Below, one piece after another: positions 13,601 through 21,065 of a stretch of DNA of 64,000 nt. Origin of the DNA: Juglans regia (taxonomy: Eukaryota; Streptophyta; Magnoliopsida; Fagales; Juglandaceae). A model generated the notes under the pieces. The model did no database searches and was not told the origin of the DNA. It saw only the letters and a list, made by a program, of their open reading frames with translations. A program made the translations under genes and the position numbers. The stretch spans positions 10,536,362-10,600,361 of the forward strand of contig NC_049903.1 of the NCBI RefSeq assembly GCF_001411555.2. The letters run 5' to 3'. Numbering within the stretch: position 1 is the first letter of the stretch; the number at the start of each line of letters is the position of its first letter.

Positions 13601-16600
13601 GGAAATCCAAGCTCTTCAAGACAATCACACTTGGGACCTTATAATTTGTCCTTCTGATGTCAAACCTATTGGTTGTAAATGGGTATACTCAGTCAAGTTT
13701 CGAGCTGATGGCTCACTGGACAGATATAAGGCCCGTCTCGTGGTTCTTGGGAACCGACAGGAGTATGGTATTGATTATGAAGAAACATTTGCACCTGTTG
13801 CAAAAATGACTACTGTGCGGACTATCTCGGCACTTGCTGCCTCACAAGGGTGGTTTCTTCGTCAGATGGATGTAAAGAATGCTTTTCTACATGGAGATTT
13901 GAAGGAAGAAATCTATGTCTCCACCTCCCGGCATGTTTGCCACACCTTCCTCAGAAGTTTGTCGGCTACGCCGATCCTTGTATGGACTGAAACAGGCTCC
14001 GCGTACATGGTTTGACAAATTTCGCTCTAACCTGCTTGCTTTTCACTTTACTCAGAGTCAGTTTGATTCCTCTCTTTTTCTTCGCAAGACTTCCGCAGGA
14101 ATCGTATTGCTTCTCGTATATGTTGATGACATTGTGATCACTGGCTCCGATACTGAGTTAATTAAGCAATTACAACAGCATCTCAAGGCCTCTTTTCACA
14201 TGAAAGATCTTGGTCCCCTACAATATTTTCTTGGCCTTGAGGTACAACTTACTCCAACTGGTATGTTGTTACACCAGCACAAATACACGCAGGATGTTAT
14301 TTCATTGGGTGGTCTCCAATCGGGTAACTCTGTTTTTACTCCCTTGGAGGTAAATCTTAAGCTTCGTCAAGAAGAAGGGGAGCTTCTATCAGATCCATCC
14401 TTGTATCGGCAGCTTGTTGGGAGTTTGAACTACTTGACGATTACTCGTCCTGACATTTCTTTTGCTGTACAGCAAGTTAGTCAATTTATGCAGGCTCCCC
14501 GACATCTTCATTTAGCCGCTGTTCGTCGCATTCTCCGATATCTGAAGGGCACCTCTACACGCAGATTGTTCTTTCCTAAAGAATCTTCCTTACAGTTGGT
14601 GGGATATAGTGATGCTGATTGGGCCGGATGTGCAGATACTCGTCGCTCTGTCACTGGTTGGTGCATGTTCTTAGGCAATGCACTCATTTCTTGGAAGAGT
14701 AAGAAGCAAGACAGAGTTTCCAAGTCCTCTACTGAGTCTGAGTATCGTGCTATGTCTTCCGCATGCTCTGAGATCACATGGCTTCGTGGGTTATTGGGTG
14801 AACTTGGTTTTCCTCAGCTACATCCCACTCCTCTTCATGCTGATAATACCAGTGCTATTCAGATCGCCGCTAATCCTGTCTTCCATGAGCGTACGAAACA
14901 TATCGAAGTCGATTGCCATTCTATACGTGAATCCTTTGACAAACATGTGATTACACTTCCTCACATTTCCACTGAACGTCAAACTGCAGACATATTCACT
15001 AAAGCTCTTTCTCGGCATCGGCATCAGTTCTTGGTTGACAAATTGATGCTTCTTGATCCACTAGCATCAATTTGAGGGGGGATGTTATAGAGATACTTTT
15101 ATGCTTTCTATAGAGATACTTTTATGCTTTCTATATCTAGATAGTATATCAGATAAAGAGATAACGTGTACAGTAAATAGACTCTTTGTGTACCGTAAAT
15201 AGTCTTAACGTGTAAATAGCAGCTAACATGTATAGTAAAACCAGCCGCAATTAAGCGCTGGCTTCAATGCTCGGTTGTAACCCTTTTCTATATAAATGAA
15301 GGAAAACAGTAGAAAGAGGTATTCAGACCAATATTGACAGTGCAGAGGTTAACATGCACACAGAAAACCAGTGAAAAGCAAATATTACAACCAAAAAAAA
15401 AATATAATAATAATTTGTATTGATAATATTGCACATCAATTCATGTAGCCAAACCCTCATAAGCAACATATACCATAGTTTGAGGGTAAAGGACAGATTA
15501 TGGCATTTACAAACTATGGTTTCAGATGTGTATGTGAAAAGAGAGACAGAGATTTTACAGTGAATTTAGGAAGCCGAATTTTGTACACATCCACAAGTTC
15601 CATCATTAGATCATACAAGTTTGAAAAGGCACTATCCAACACCATTCCAGCTATAGAGGGGTCTTCTGCTCCATAAAGAAGGCTGCATCACGTTGCAGGA
15701 AAGCTGATAGTTAGTTGTGTCGGGAGAAGATGAAAAAACTATGCATGATTCCATTATTCAGTATCTCATATCTCTTCCTAAGAGGTGTTGCTCTTGTATA
15801 TGTCCCGTGTACAACTTCGCCTATTTTAATAAAATTCTTACTTACTGATAAAAAAAAAATAAAAAAAAAAAACTCTTACTAACAGATACAAATTCAAAGC
15901 ATCTTAGACCACCAGGCTGATGAGCATTTCCAACATGATATCAGGCAGAGAAAACCTACCGCCTTTATTTATTTGAACTCTTTTTTTTTTTTTTTTTTTT
16001 ATGTCGGGGAACTTCTCCAAGGCAGGGCCCTTCGGACCCACCCCTGCAGAGTAAACCTTAGTCCCGTGTACCACACCCTTGGAAGTTTCTCTACATGGAA
16101 CTGGTTAAATTGCTGGCTTTTCACCAGGGGATGTAACCCCAAAGGATTGTTTGCACCTATGAGATGTTGAACCTTGGACCTCGAAGGGAGTGATATCCCA
16201 AGACCAAAGCCCTCACCACTTGGGCCAACCCTTGGAGTTTAATATTTGAACTCTTAAAAAAGCAGTAACCCGTAAAGACCTACAAGAGCCTAACCCATGA
16301 TAAGTAAGGAAAGACAAGTACCTAGTGACTGCCCCCATGGATCGTCCCCAAAGACCTATCCGGGATATTTGTTTGTTGCTTCTTAAATATGAAACTACAA
16401 CCTTCAGGTCATCTCTCTGACACATGAAATAAATTTATAAGCTTCAAACTACAGGAATTCAAGTAAACCATGAATGCCTTTAAAGAGGCAATGTACCTCA
16501 TGCCAACCAAGGCTGACATAGTCACCATCAGATAAGCCTGAACCCGAAAAATCAAGAGTAAAAAGGGTAATGTATGATGGAAGAAGAATTACGGCAGCCT

Positions 16601-18642
16601 CATTTGCATCTGCCCTACATCCACTGCATCATAGCCCACATGAGCAAAACAAGTAATTTCTTAAATCCTAGTATGTGAAGCACTCGTCAATGATAAGATA
16701 GTCTTCCAGATACCGAACAGGAAATACTAATTAGCATGTGGCAACAAAGACTTTCCAGGAAATTAGTTAAGGCTTATCCTTTTAGCTCTCAACAATCCAC
16801 ATCTATGACTGCAATACACAGAAACATTCCATACCTGTTTCCATGGCAGTATATAACACAAGGAAGAGGAGTATCTTCAGGGAATGGCGAAGGTAGATAA
16901 TGACTACATAGCAAAGTATGGCCTCTTGTATTCTTGAGCTGAAAATATTCAAAAACCGATAATCTATCAGCATCAGAATTAATCATCCAAAGGTATTGCT
17001 GCAAATTAATAAAGGATATTATGGACTGCAACATTCTGGTGACTGATTCCATACTTGCCTCCAAGTCTTCTCGTTTGTACGTTCTTCCTGCAAGAGTGAA
17101 GTTCTTTTCCCAAAGATACTGATCTGGGTTGTACTCTGCCCTGTATATCCAGCATTTTAAATACAGAGAGAACTAATACCTATAGAAAAACCCAGGAAAA
17201 AAGAGCAGGATTTGCAATATCCATCATACCACGATATCAAATTTTAAACAATTGGCCAAGTGAAACCTTTTCAATTAAGGTTGTAAGAAACTCATTTTGA
17301 CTACACGAGCTTGGGCATCCCAAAATAAGAAGCCCAATATGCCCGATATAACACTCACAAGCCATTTCATTATTTCATTTCCTAATATATTCATTTATCC
17401 CCAAATGAACTTGTGAAAGCCTACCAATTACCAGTTGGTTTGATGCTATGAGATCAATACTAAAAAATGGTTTATATGATTGTGAAATTTGAGGCACTGA
17501 TCACTCCAACCAAGAGATACTCACTCGACCCATGGGATGAGGGTTGGGGATAGGGGCATTTTGTAGACAACTTAAAGAAAGAAAAAGGATGTTTACTTCA
17601 TAAAATCTTTGTTATTGATGAAGCAACTGCTTATTCACTAACAACGGTCCATGCATAACAATTTCATGTACTATGTCTTTTCCTAGAAAACTATGCAAAC
17701 CCTGAATATACAACTAATGCAAGATAGAAAAATGATAATAGAATAACAGTCAGGCTGTCATTTGATAAAAACAGAACAGGATATAATATAAGGTAACTTG
17801 ACATCCTAAGTGAGTATGAAGTTGGTAGAGTTAATTTAAACTTCAAGTTTAAAATAGAGAACGAAAAGCCTCTAGCAAGCACGAGTTGGTGTTAAAAGGA
17901 GGTACGAAGAGTTGTTAACGTGCGGAAGTTGGAGCTAAGAGGGTATTAATTTACACCGGTGGCCTCATTATTATGGACTGGTGCTGTTTGTGCAGAAAAA
18001 GTGGGGAAACGGTGGACCATTTACTTCTTCATTGTGAGTTTGCTCGAGATATCTGGACTAATTTTTTCAGTAGAATGGGATTAGCATGGGGGATGCCGGG
18101 TAGGGTGGTTGACTTGTTAGCAAGCTGGAATGGGATCTCAGGAACAGCACAAATTGCAGCAGTGTGGAAGATGGTTCCTATATGTATTTTCTGGTGTATT
18201 TGGAACGAACGTAATGAGAGACTTTTTGAGGATCGTGAACGCTCTTTGGAAGAGTTTAGGAACTTTTTCTGGAAGACCTTGTTTGTGTGGGCCATTGCTC
18301 TTGATTTGAATGGTCTTAGTTTTCATGATTTCCTTGTAACTGTTTGAGTCACTAAATTGGTGTATTCACATGTATACTTCTAGTGTACCTGGGCTATGCC
18401 TCTTTCATATCAATAAAATAACTTATTACTTATCAAAAAAATAAATTTACACCGGTGTTCAGATACCAGCACAGCACTATAATCCTAAAAAAAAGTAGAA
18501 GTTGTGGAGAATAATTTCCAGGACCACGATTAAGCACAACATGAACGAAAAGTGAAGTTGAAACACTGGTGAAGTGGAGCAAAAGCATAGACATACTATA
18601 CCTGGGAGGGCGAATGACAAAATTAATGAATTGTTCAATCAT
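6566..18642 (-). CDS. Alpha/beta-hydrolase superfamily protein (S33-like), 13 exons
   Basis: Thirteen coding exons read in phase into 485 codons: 18642-18602, 17140-17059, 16938-16835, 16623-16497, 16416-16322, 15682-15559, 9937-9857, 9772-9674, 9578-9393, 8400-8263, 8160-8110, 7762-7625 and 6757-6566. The N-terminus MIEQFINFVIRPPR is characteristic of this plant family. The fold shows an HGNSG oxyanion motif (residues 73-77), nucleophile elbow GRSMG (Ser144), a likely acid Asp at 234/235 (FGHASDD) and the base His263 (FDGDHNSS). Residues after about 315 form a Ser-rich, then Lys/Arg-rich tail. No signal peptide or membrane helix is seen, so it is probably cytosolic or peripheral; the substrate is unknown. 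Intron 2 has a GC donor (GAG|GCAAGT). Intron 6 holds a whole copia element on the opposite strand, and introns 1 and 5 hold LINE and SINE copies. The exon 12 donor (CAG|GTCTCT) runs directly into a (CT)n microsatellite. All exons are open, so the gene looks functional. Confidence 0.9.
7592..7623. repeat. (GA)n microsatellite at a splice donor
   Basis: About sixteen GA units lie in the last intron of the hydrolase gene. On the coding strand this is (TC)n starting inside the 5' splice site of exon 12, so repeat length changes start right at the donor. Confidence 0.85.
8681..8940. repeat. Tandem duplication, 2 x 130 bp
   Basis: Positions 8681-8810 are repeated apparently without change at 8811-8940. 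The pair sits in intron 9 of the hydrolase gene. Near identity suggests a recent duplication or an assembly artefact. Confidence 0.85.
10072..10328 (+). repeat. 5' LTR of the copia element
   Basis: 257 bp with TG...CA ends. It contains a 23-bp direct repeat near its start (about 10075-10120) and a TATA-like box (TATATAAAT, 10278-10286) consistent with an LTR promoter. Confidence 0.93.
10278..10286 (+). promoter_or_regulatory. TATA box in the 5' LTR
   Basis: TATATAAAT lies about 40 bases before the LTR end, the usual region for the copia U3/R promoter. Its activity is not known. Confidence 0.45.
10329..10341 (+). other. Primer binding site, initiator tRNA-Met type
   Basis: TGGTATCAGAGCC directly follows the 5' LTR and matches the usual plant copia priming site complementary to the 3' end of tRNA-Met. 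Confidence 0.85.
10568..10701. repeat. 73-bp tandem duplication in the copia leader
   Basis: Two copies with period 73 (10568-10640 and 10641-10701, the second incomplete) differ by very few bases. They lie in the GT-rich untranslated leader between primer binding site and gag. Confidence 0.75.
11070..14015 (+). CDS. Copia gag-protease-integrase-RT polyprotein, first part (frameshifted)
   Basis: The frame is open from 10983; the ATG at 11070 (MSIENTIVRF) is the likely start because it opens the conserved copia gag. In order it shows the gag UBN2-like region, two CCHC zinc knuckles (CFSCKEFGHIARNC and CNYCKKEGHLIKDC, about 11750-11850), the protease site WIVDSGASNHMTG, the GAG-pre-integrase motif WHKKLGHPN, the integrase core with its Asp, Asp and Glu regions (HTDVWG, RSDSGGEY, NGVAERKNR) and the start of reverse transcriptase. 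Near 13913 the frame departs from the family consensus, apparently through a 2-base loss, and it ends at a stop at 14015. The rest of RT and RNase H continue in another frame. All recognisable catalytic residues are present. Confidence 0.9.
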   Translation: MSIENTIVRFTGKNFPTWEFQFKMFLKGKELSNHIDNSTEVPTNEKEFAQWEVKDAKVISWLLGTIESHLVTNLRCFTTAQAMWDYLHRIYHQDHSARKFQLELEISTYSQGNLPIAQFYSGFINLWCEYSAIVHAKVPTTALAALQAVHAESQRDQFLMKLRPEFETVRAGLLNRNPVPSLDICLGYLLREEQRLSTQMGMTSEKVFSETMNVAYAAQGRGKNKLQCFSCKEFGHIARNCPKKVCNYCKKEGHLIKDCRVRPQNRQSQAFQAAVQSSSSSSAPPTVSSDSSVLTPAMVQQMIVSAFTALGLQGTGTNSTSWIVDSGASNHMTGNMTGLHGVRKYRGMQNIQIADGSTLPITVVGNLGSSFRDVFVSPGLSTNLISVGQLVDNNCDVHFSRGGCLVQDQVSGTVIAKGPKVGRLFPLQFSIPNVVSLACTTTVNTNEVWHKKLGHPNSVVLTHLMKHDFLGNKDSFSSSLVSLDCATCRLGKSKTLPFPAHGSRASNCFEIVHTDVWGVSPIISHGQYRYFVTFIDDYSRFTWIYFLRSKADVFSVFQKFVALVETQFSTCIKTLRSDSGGEYMSHSFQNFLQQKGIISQRSCPYTPQQNGVAERKNRHLLDVVRTLLIDSSVPSKFWVEALSTAVYLINRLPTPTLDYDSPYFRLFGISPEYQSFHTFGCVCFVHLPPVERHKLAAQSVMCAFMGYSPTQKGFICYDAHANKSRISRNVIFFENQYFFQSQVISNPPITLLPAFDDVSPCIKRFQPSMVYHRRLTPSSTPLPDTDPSPDSTIPIPRQSTRVTHPPDRYGFPHTSLTATLDTISVPHSYTQASTQACWQQAMQEEIQALQDNHTWDLIICPSDVKPIGCKWVYSVKFRADGSLDRYKARLVVLGNRQEYGIDYEETFAPVAKMTTVRTISALAASQGWFLRQMDVKNAFLHGDLKEEIYVSTSRHVCHTFLRSLSATPILVWTETGSAYMV
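13915..15075 (+). CDS. Copia RT-RNase H, second part (after frameshift)
   Basis: This frame carries the rest of reverse transcriptase, including LYGLKQAPRTWFDKF and the catalytic YVDDIVITGSD, and the RNase H domain ([31 protein letters not shown]). It ends just before the purine tract and 3' LTR. The ATG at 13915 is probably not a real start: the segment is the continuation of the polyprotein displaced by one frameshift, which makes the copy non-autonomous unless the shift is suppressed. Confidence 0.88.
   Translation: MSPPPGMFATPSSEVCRLRRSLYGLKQAPRTWFDKFRSNLLAFHFTQSQFDSSLFLRKTSAGIVLLLVYVDDIVITGSDTELIKQLQQHLKASFHMKDLGPLQYFLGLEVQLTPTGMLLHQHKYTQDVISLGGLQSGNSVFTPLEVNLKLRQEEGELLSDPSLYRQLVGSLNYLTITRPDISFAVQQVSQFMQAPRHLHLAAVRRILRYLKGTSTRRLFFPKESSLQLVGYSDADWAGCADTRRSVTGWCMFLGNALISWKSKKQDRVSKSSTESEYRAMSSACSEITWLRGLLGELGFPQLHPTPLHADNTSAIQIAANPVFHERTKHIEVDCHSIRESFDKHVITLPHISTERQTADIFTKALSRHRHQFLVDKLMLLDPLASI
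15083..15339 (+). repeat. 3' LTR of the copia element
   Basis: 257 bp, same length as the 5' LTR with about three substitutions, and followed directly by the GTGCA target duplication. Confidence 0.93.
15785..15871 (+). mobile_element. LINE 3' tail in hydrolase intron 5
   Basis: CTTGTATATGTCCCGTGTAC followed by AATAAAATTCTTACTTACTGAT and an A-rich end resembles the tails at 18360-18443 and 23830-23911. It looks like a strongly 5'-truncated copy; the upstream limit is uncertain. Confidence 0.5.
15983..16242 (-). mobile_element. tRNA-derived SINE with target duplication
   Basis: On the minus strand the 260-bp unit starts near an RNA polymerase III A-box-like TGGCCCAAGTGGT, has a B-box-like GGTTCAACATC, and ends in poly(A), seen as poly(T) from about 15983 on the plus strand. 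A 13-bp duplication TATTTGAACTCTT flanks it (15970-15982 and 16243-16255). The layout is that of a complete SINE. It lies in intron 5 of the hydrolase gene, in the same orientation as the gene. Confidence 0.8.
17962..18443 (+). mobile_element. 5'-truncated LINE in hydrolase intron 1
   Basis: The 482-bp insert ends in an A-rich tail (CTTATCAAAAAAATA) and is flanked by a 14-bp duplication AATTTACACCGGTG (17948-17961 and 18444-18457). An open frame at 17973-18347 encodes the C-terminal zinc-binding domain of LINE reverse transcriptase (CCLCRKSGETVDHLLLHC, WNERNERLFED). The rest of the LINE was lost on integration, as is usual for target-primed reverse transcription. Confidence 0.85.
17973..18347 (+). 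pseudogene. zf-RVT fragment of a LINE ORF2
   Basis: About 124 codons with the conserved CxxC...HxxxxC zinc-binding pattern (CRKSGETVDHLLLHC) and the Trp-rich FWCIWNERNER segment of plant LINE ORF2 C-termini. It has no reverse transcriptase or endonuclease, so it is a non-functional remnant. Confidence 0.75.
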
Positions 18643-21065
18643 CTTGCTTCCGAACGTCCCTCATGAGAATACAACTGCGTCCGAATTTTCCGCGACAAAA
18701 AGAAGATTTCAGCTCAAATATTCCAGTCGTGTACCGAACTTGCCAACCCCGAGCGACCGAAATTGCAACCACCCACCAAAAAACGAAGAGCTTGAAGGAG
18801 ACAGCGAAAGAAAAATATGAAAAGAAGACTGTTCAAAGCATTCCCAGATCCAATGCTGGAAGCGCAGCTGAAAATTAATGAAATTTCAGAACTTGCTAAA
18901 AGAACAAGACTGCGGAGAACTCCAATGAAAAGTATGTGCAGAAAGAAAACGACAGAAACAACAAAGACCCAAAAAAGGAATAAGAAAAATAAAATCGAAA
19001 AACACTTCATGGGGTCCCCTCTTCCACCATTTTCAGATCTCGAACCCAAAACCCACATAAAATTCTGCAACTTAGAAGTCAGTACATTGTCTGTTTATGT
19101 GGTCTGACAAAACGAATTATAAAAAAGCACATGGAACGATGAATATCACCGGAAACAAATGCTGGAAAAGAAAGAAAGAAAGAAGCTACTTTATTTCCCG
19201 GCCCGAGAATATAACCTGAAAAGAAAAATAAATTTCTTGCGATTTCCGAAGAACCAAAAGGCAAAAGCTAGCCAAATAAACAGATTATAACTATAACAAT
19301 AACAATTACAAGAATAATAGCTTTGTTACTTTTTCTCGCCGGATTGGAGCTGGGACTTGGGAAGCTGGGAATGGAAGAAGAACGCGTGGACAGAAAGAGC
19401 ACAGCTAATAAGACGGCCCCTTCTCTTTCTTCCTCTTTTTTTTTTTGTTTTATTTTTTTATTTTATGGGGTTCAAAAAATAGTAGTTCTACGCACGCCAC
19501 GACAAAAATCCCAAGAAAAAGGCCAAAACTTTTTTTTTTGGCCTTTAAAGGAAAAATATATAAAGTTAAACGAGCTTTAAAAAAAATATTAATTAAGTAG
19601 GAATAAAACCCAAATTATCTTTGACATGATGTAGAGGCCACTTGGGTCATTCTGAATAATAGCCATGAAAAAGGTCTCTACATCTCTCTATCAAATTATC
19701 AGTTCCTACATCAGTAAAGTTCGTTTATTACACCTCACTTTTCTCTAAAATCATTAACAGAATTTGACTCTCCTCAACCTCTGCGGGTAATCTAATTCAC
19801 CATCTCAATTATTATTATTTTCTAATCATCTTACGATGTGGTATTAAATTATTAGATATTATTTATTATATTTTATTTATAAAACTATCATCTAATATCA
19901 CATCATGAAATTTACTCGTCGAAAAAAGCCTTGCCTGGCATTTAGGAATGTTGGTAGCTCTTGCTAACCAAACTGAATTCTAAATAATGCATTTAATGGT
20001 GAGAAAGAAGAGTCCACAAATAGCTTTGGTTATTGTAGTTTCATCCATCAATTCTAGTGCTATTTATTACCGATCACGCTCATCTCCTCATGAAACCATA
20101 CTTTATCATCTTGCTTCTAATTTCCAGAATGAGACCCCTTTTGCTTTATATCATTACCTTGCCCTGGATAATCATAATCCACTTTGTTTAAAATGTTACA
20201 TTGTTTGAAAATCCCTCGATACGAGCTATTGCTCTCGTGAAACCTATAAACATCGTAATAAGCCTCAAGTGCCCACAATATACCAAAAAAGGAAAAAGAA
20301 GAAGAAGAAGAGTGTTTAGGCTTGCTTGCTAAGATCTCCTTGATGGCACATATCCCGGCTATTAAGGTTTCAAAGAGAATGAAATATCTGCTCCAAACAA
20401 GTAACATTGGCAATTGGCATATTTACAAAGATGCATATCTTCTCATTATAGGGGTTTAGCATTCAATAAAAGCATCCAGGTAGGTATATACAGTGAATGC
20501 ATTCAAGTTGTCATCTCAATAGTTAGATAAATCAAGACATACAATGAAGCAGGGAGATCCTAGCACTTGAACCAATTGCAAGTCATGATCTCTTCTATAG
20601 AACGGGAAGCAGTGGAATCAAATAATCTGACATTAATCTTGCTTGGTTCTTCAATTAGCAATTCTGTCTATGTCCTTTGTTGAGATAGGATGCCTCATCC
20701 CTGGCACAAAGAAGGTTCCTACTCAATGTTGGCCTTGCAAAGTCTTCACCAAGATCTCCAATTTATTACAACAAATGACTGCAAGCAGACGGGGATGTTA
20801 TCTTTAGTAACTAAGCTTTGGTTTACCATCGTTCCCAACTTTGCAGAATGCGAAAGGTTCATTCTGACTTATAACCTACATTCATGGAAGACTCGGAAAA
20901 GGAGAAAATGGAATGAGGTGGTTTAGAACAGTTGAAAATGGAATGAGGTGGTTTAGAACAGTTGAACCAACAATAGCTAGTAAAGAAAATGTCTTTTTTC
21001 TGTTTTTGGGGTGGGGATGGAAGGCGGATGATATTGGGGTGTTGGGTCGTTACTAGTACTAGCAT
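18643..21065. other. Intergenic region, hydrolase promoter side
   Basis: No gene is supported. The first several hundred bases should hold the 5' UTR and promoter of the minus-strand hydrolase gene. A T-rich run lies at about 19436-19460. A 31-bp direct duplication is at about 20903-20963 (unit containing GGAATGAGGTGGTTTAGAAC). The end is the 3' flank of the histidine phosphatase gene. Confidence 0.4.
20903..20963. repeat. 31-bp tandem duplication
   Basis: The unit GAAAATGGAATGAGGTGGTT plus the following bases up to CAGTT occurs twice in a row. It is short and intergenic. Confidence 0.75.

Larger units (their letters stand above)
10072..15339 (+). mobile_element. Ty1/copia LTR retrotransposon, near-complete
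   Basis: The element is bounded by 257-bp direct LTRs (TGTTATAGAG...AATATTGACA) and flanked by a 5-bp target duplication GTGCA (10067-10071 and 15340-15344). A tRNA-Met type primer binding site (TGGTATCAGAGCC, 10329-10341) follows the 5' LTR, and a purine tract (TTGAGGGGGGA, about 15072-15082) precedes the 3' LTR. Domain order gag, protease, integrase, RT, RNase H identifies copia. The LTRs differ at about 3 of 257 positions, indicating a recent insertion. It lies in intron 6 of the minus-strand hydrolase gene, antisense to it. A frameshift near 13913 breaks the polyprotein. Confidence 0.95.

Noticed and set aside
16140..16242. Possible tRNA gene on the minus strand
   Set aside because: A- and B-box-like motifs are present, but there is no cloverleaf with an acceptor stem; poly(A) and target duplications show a SINE.
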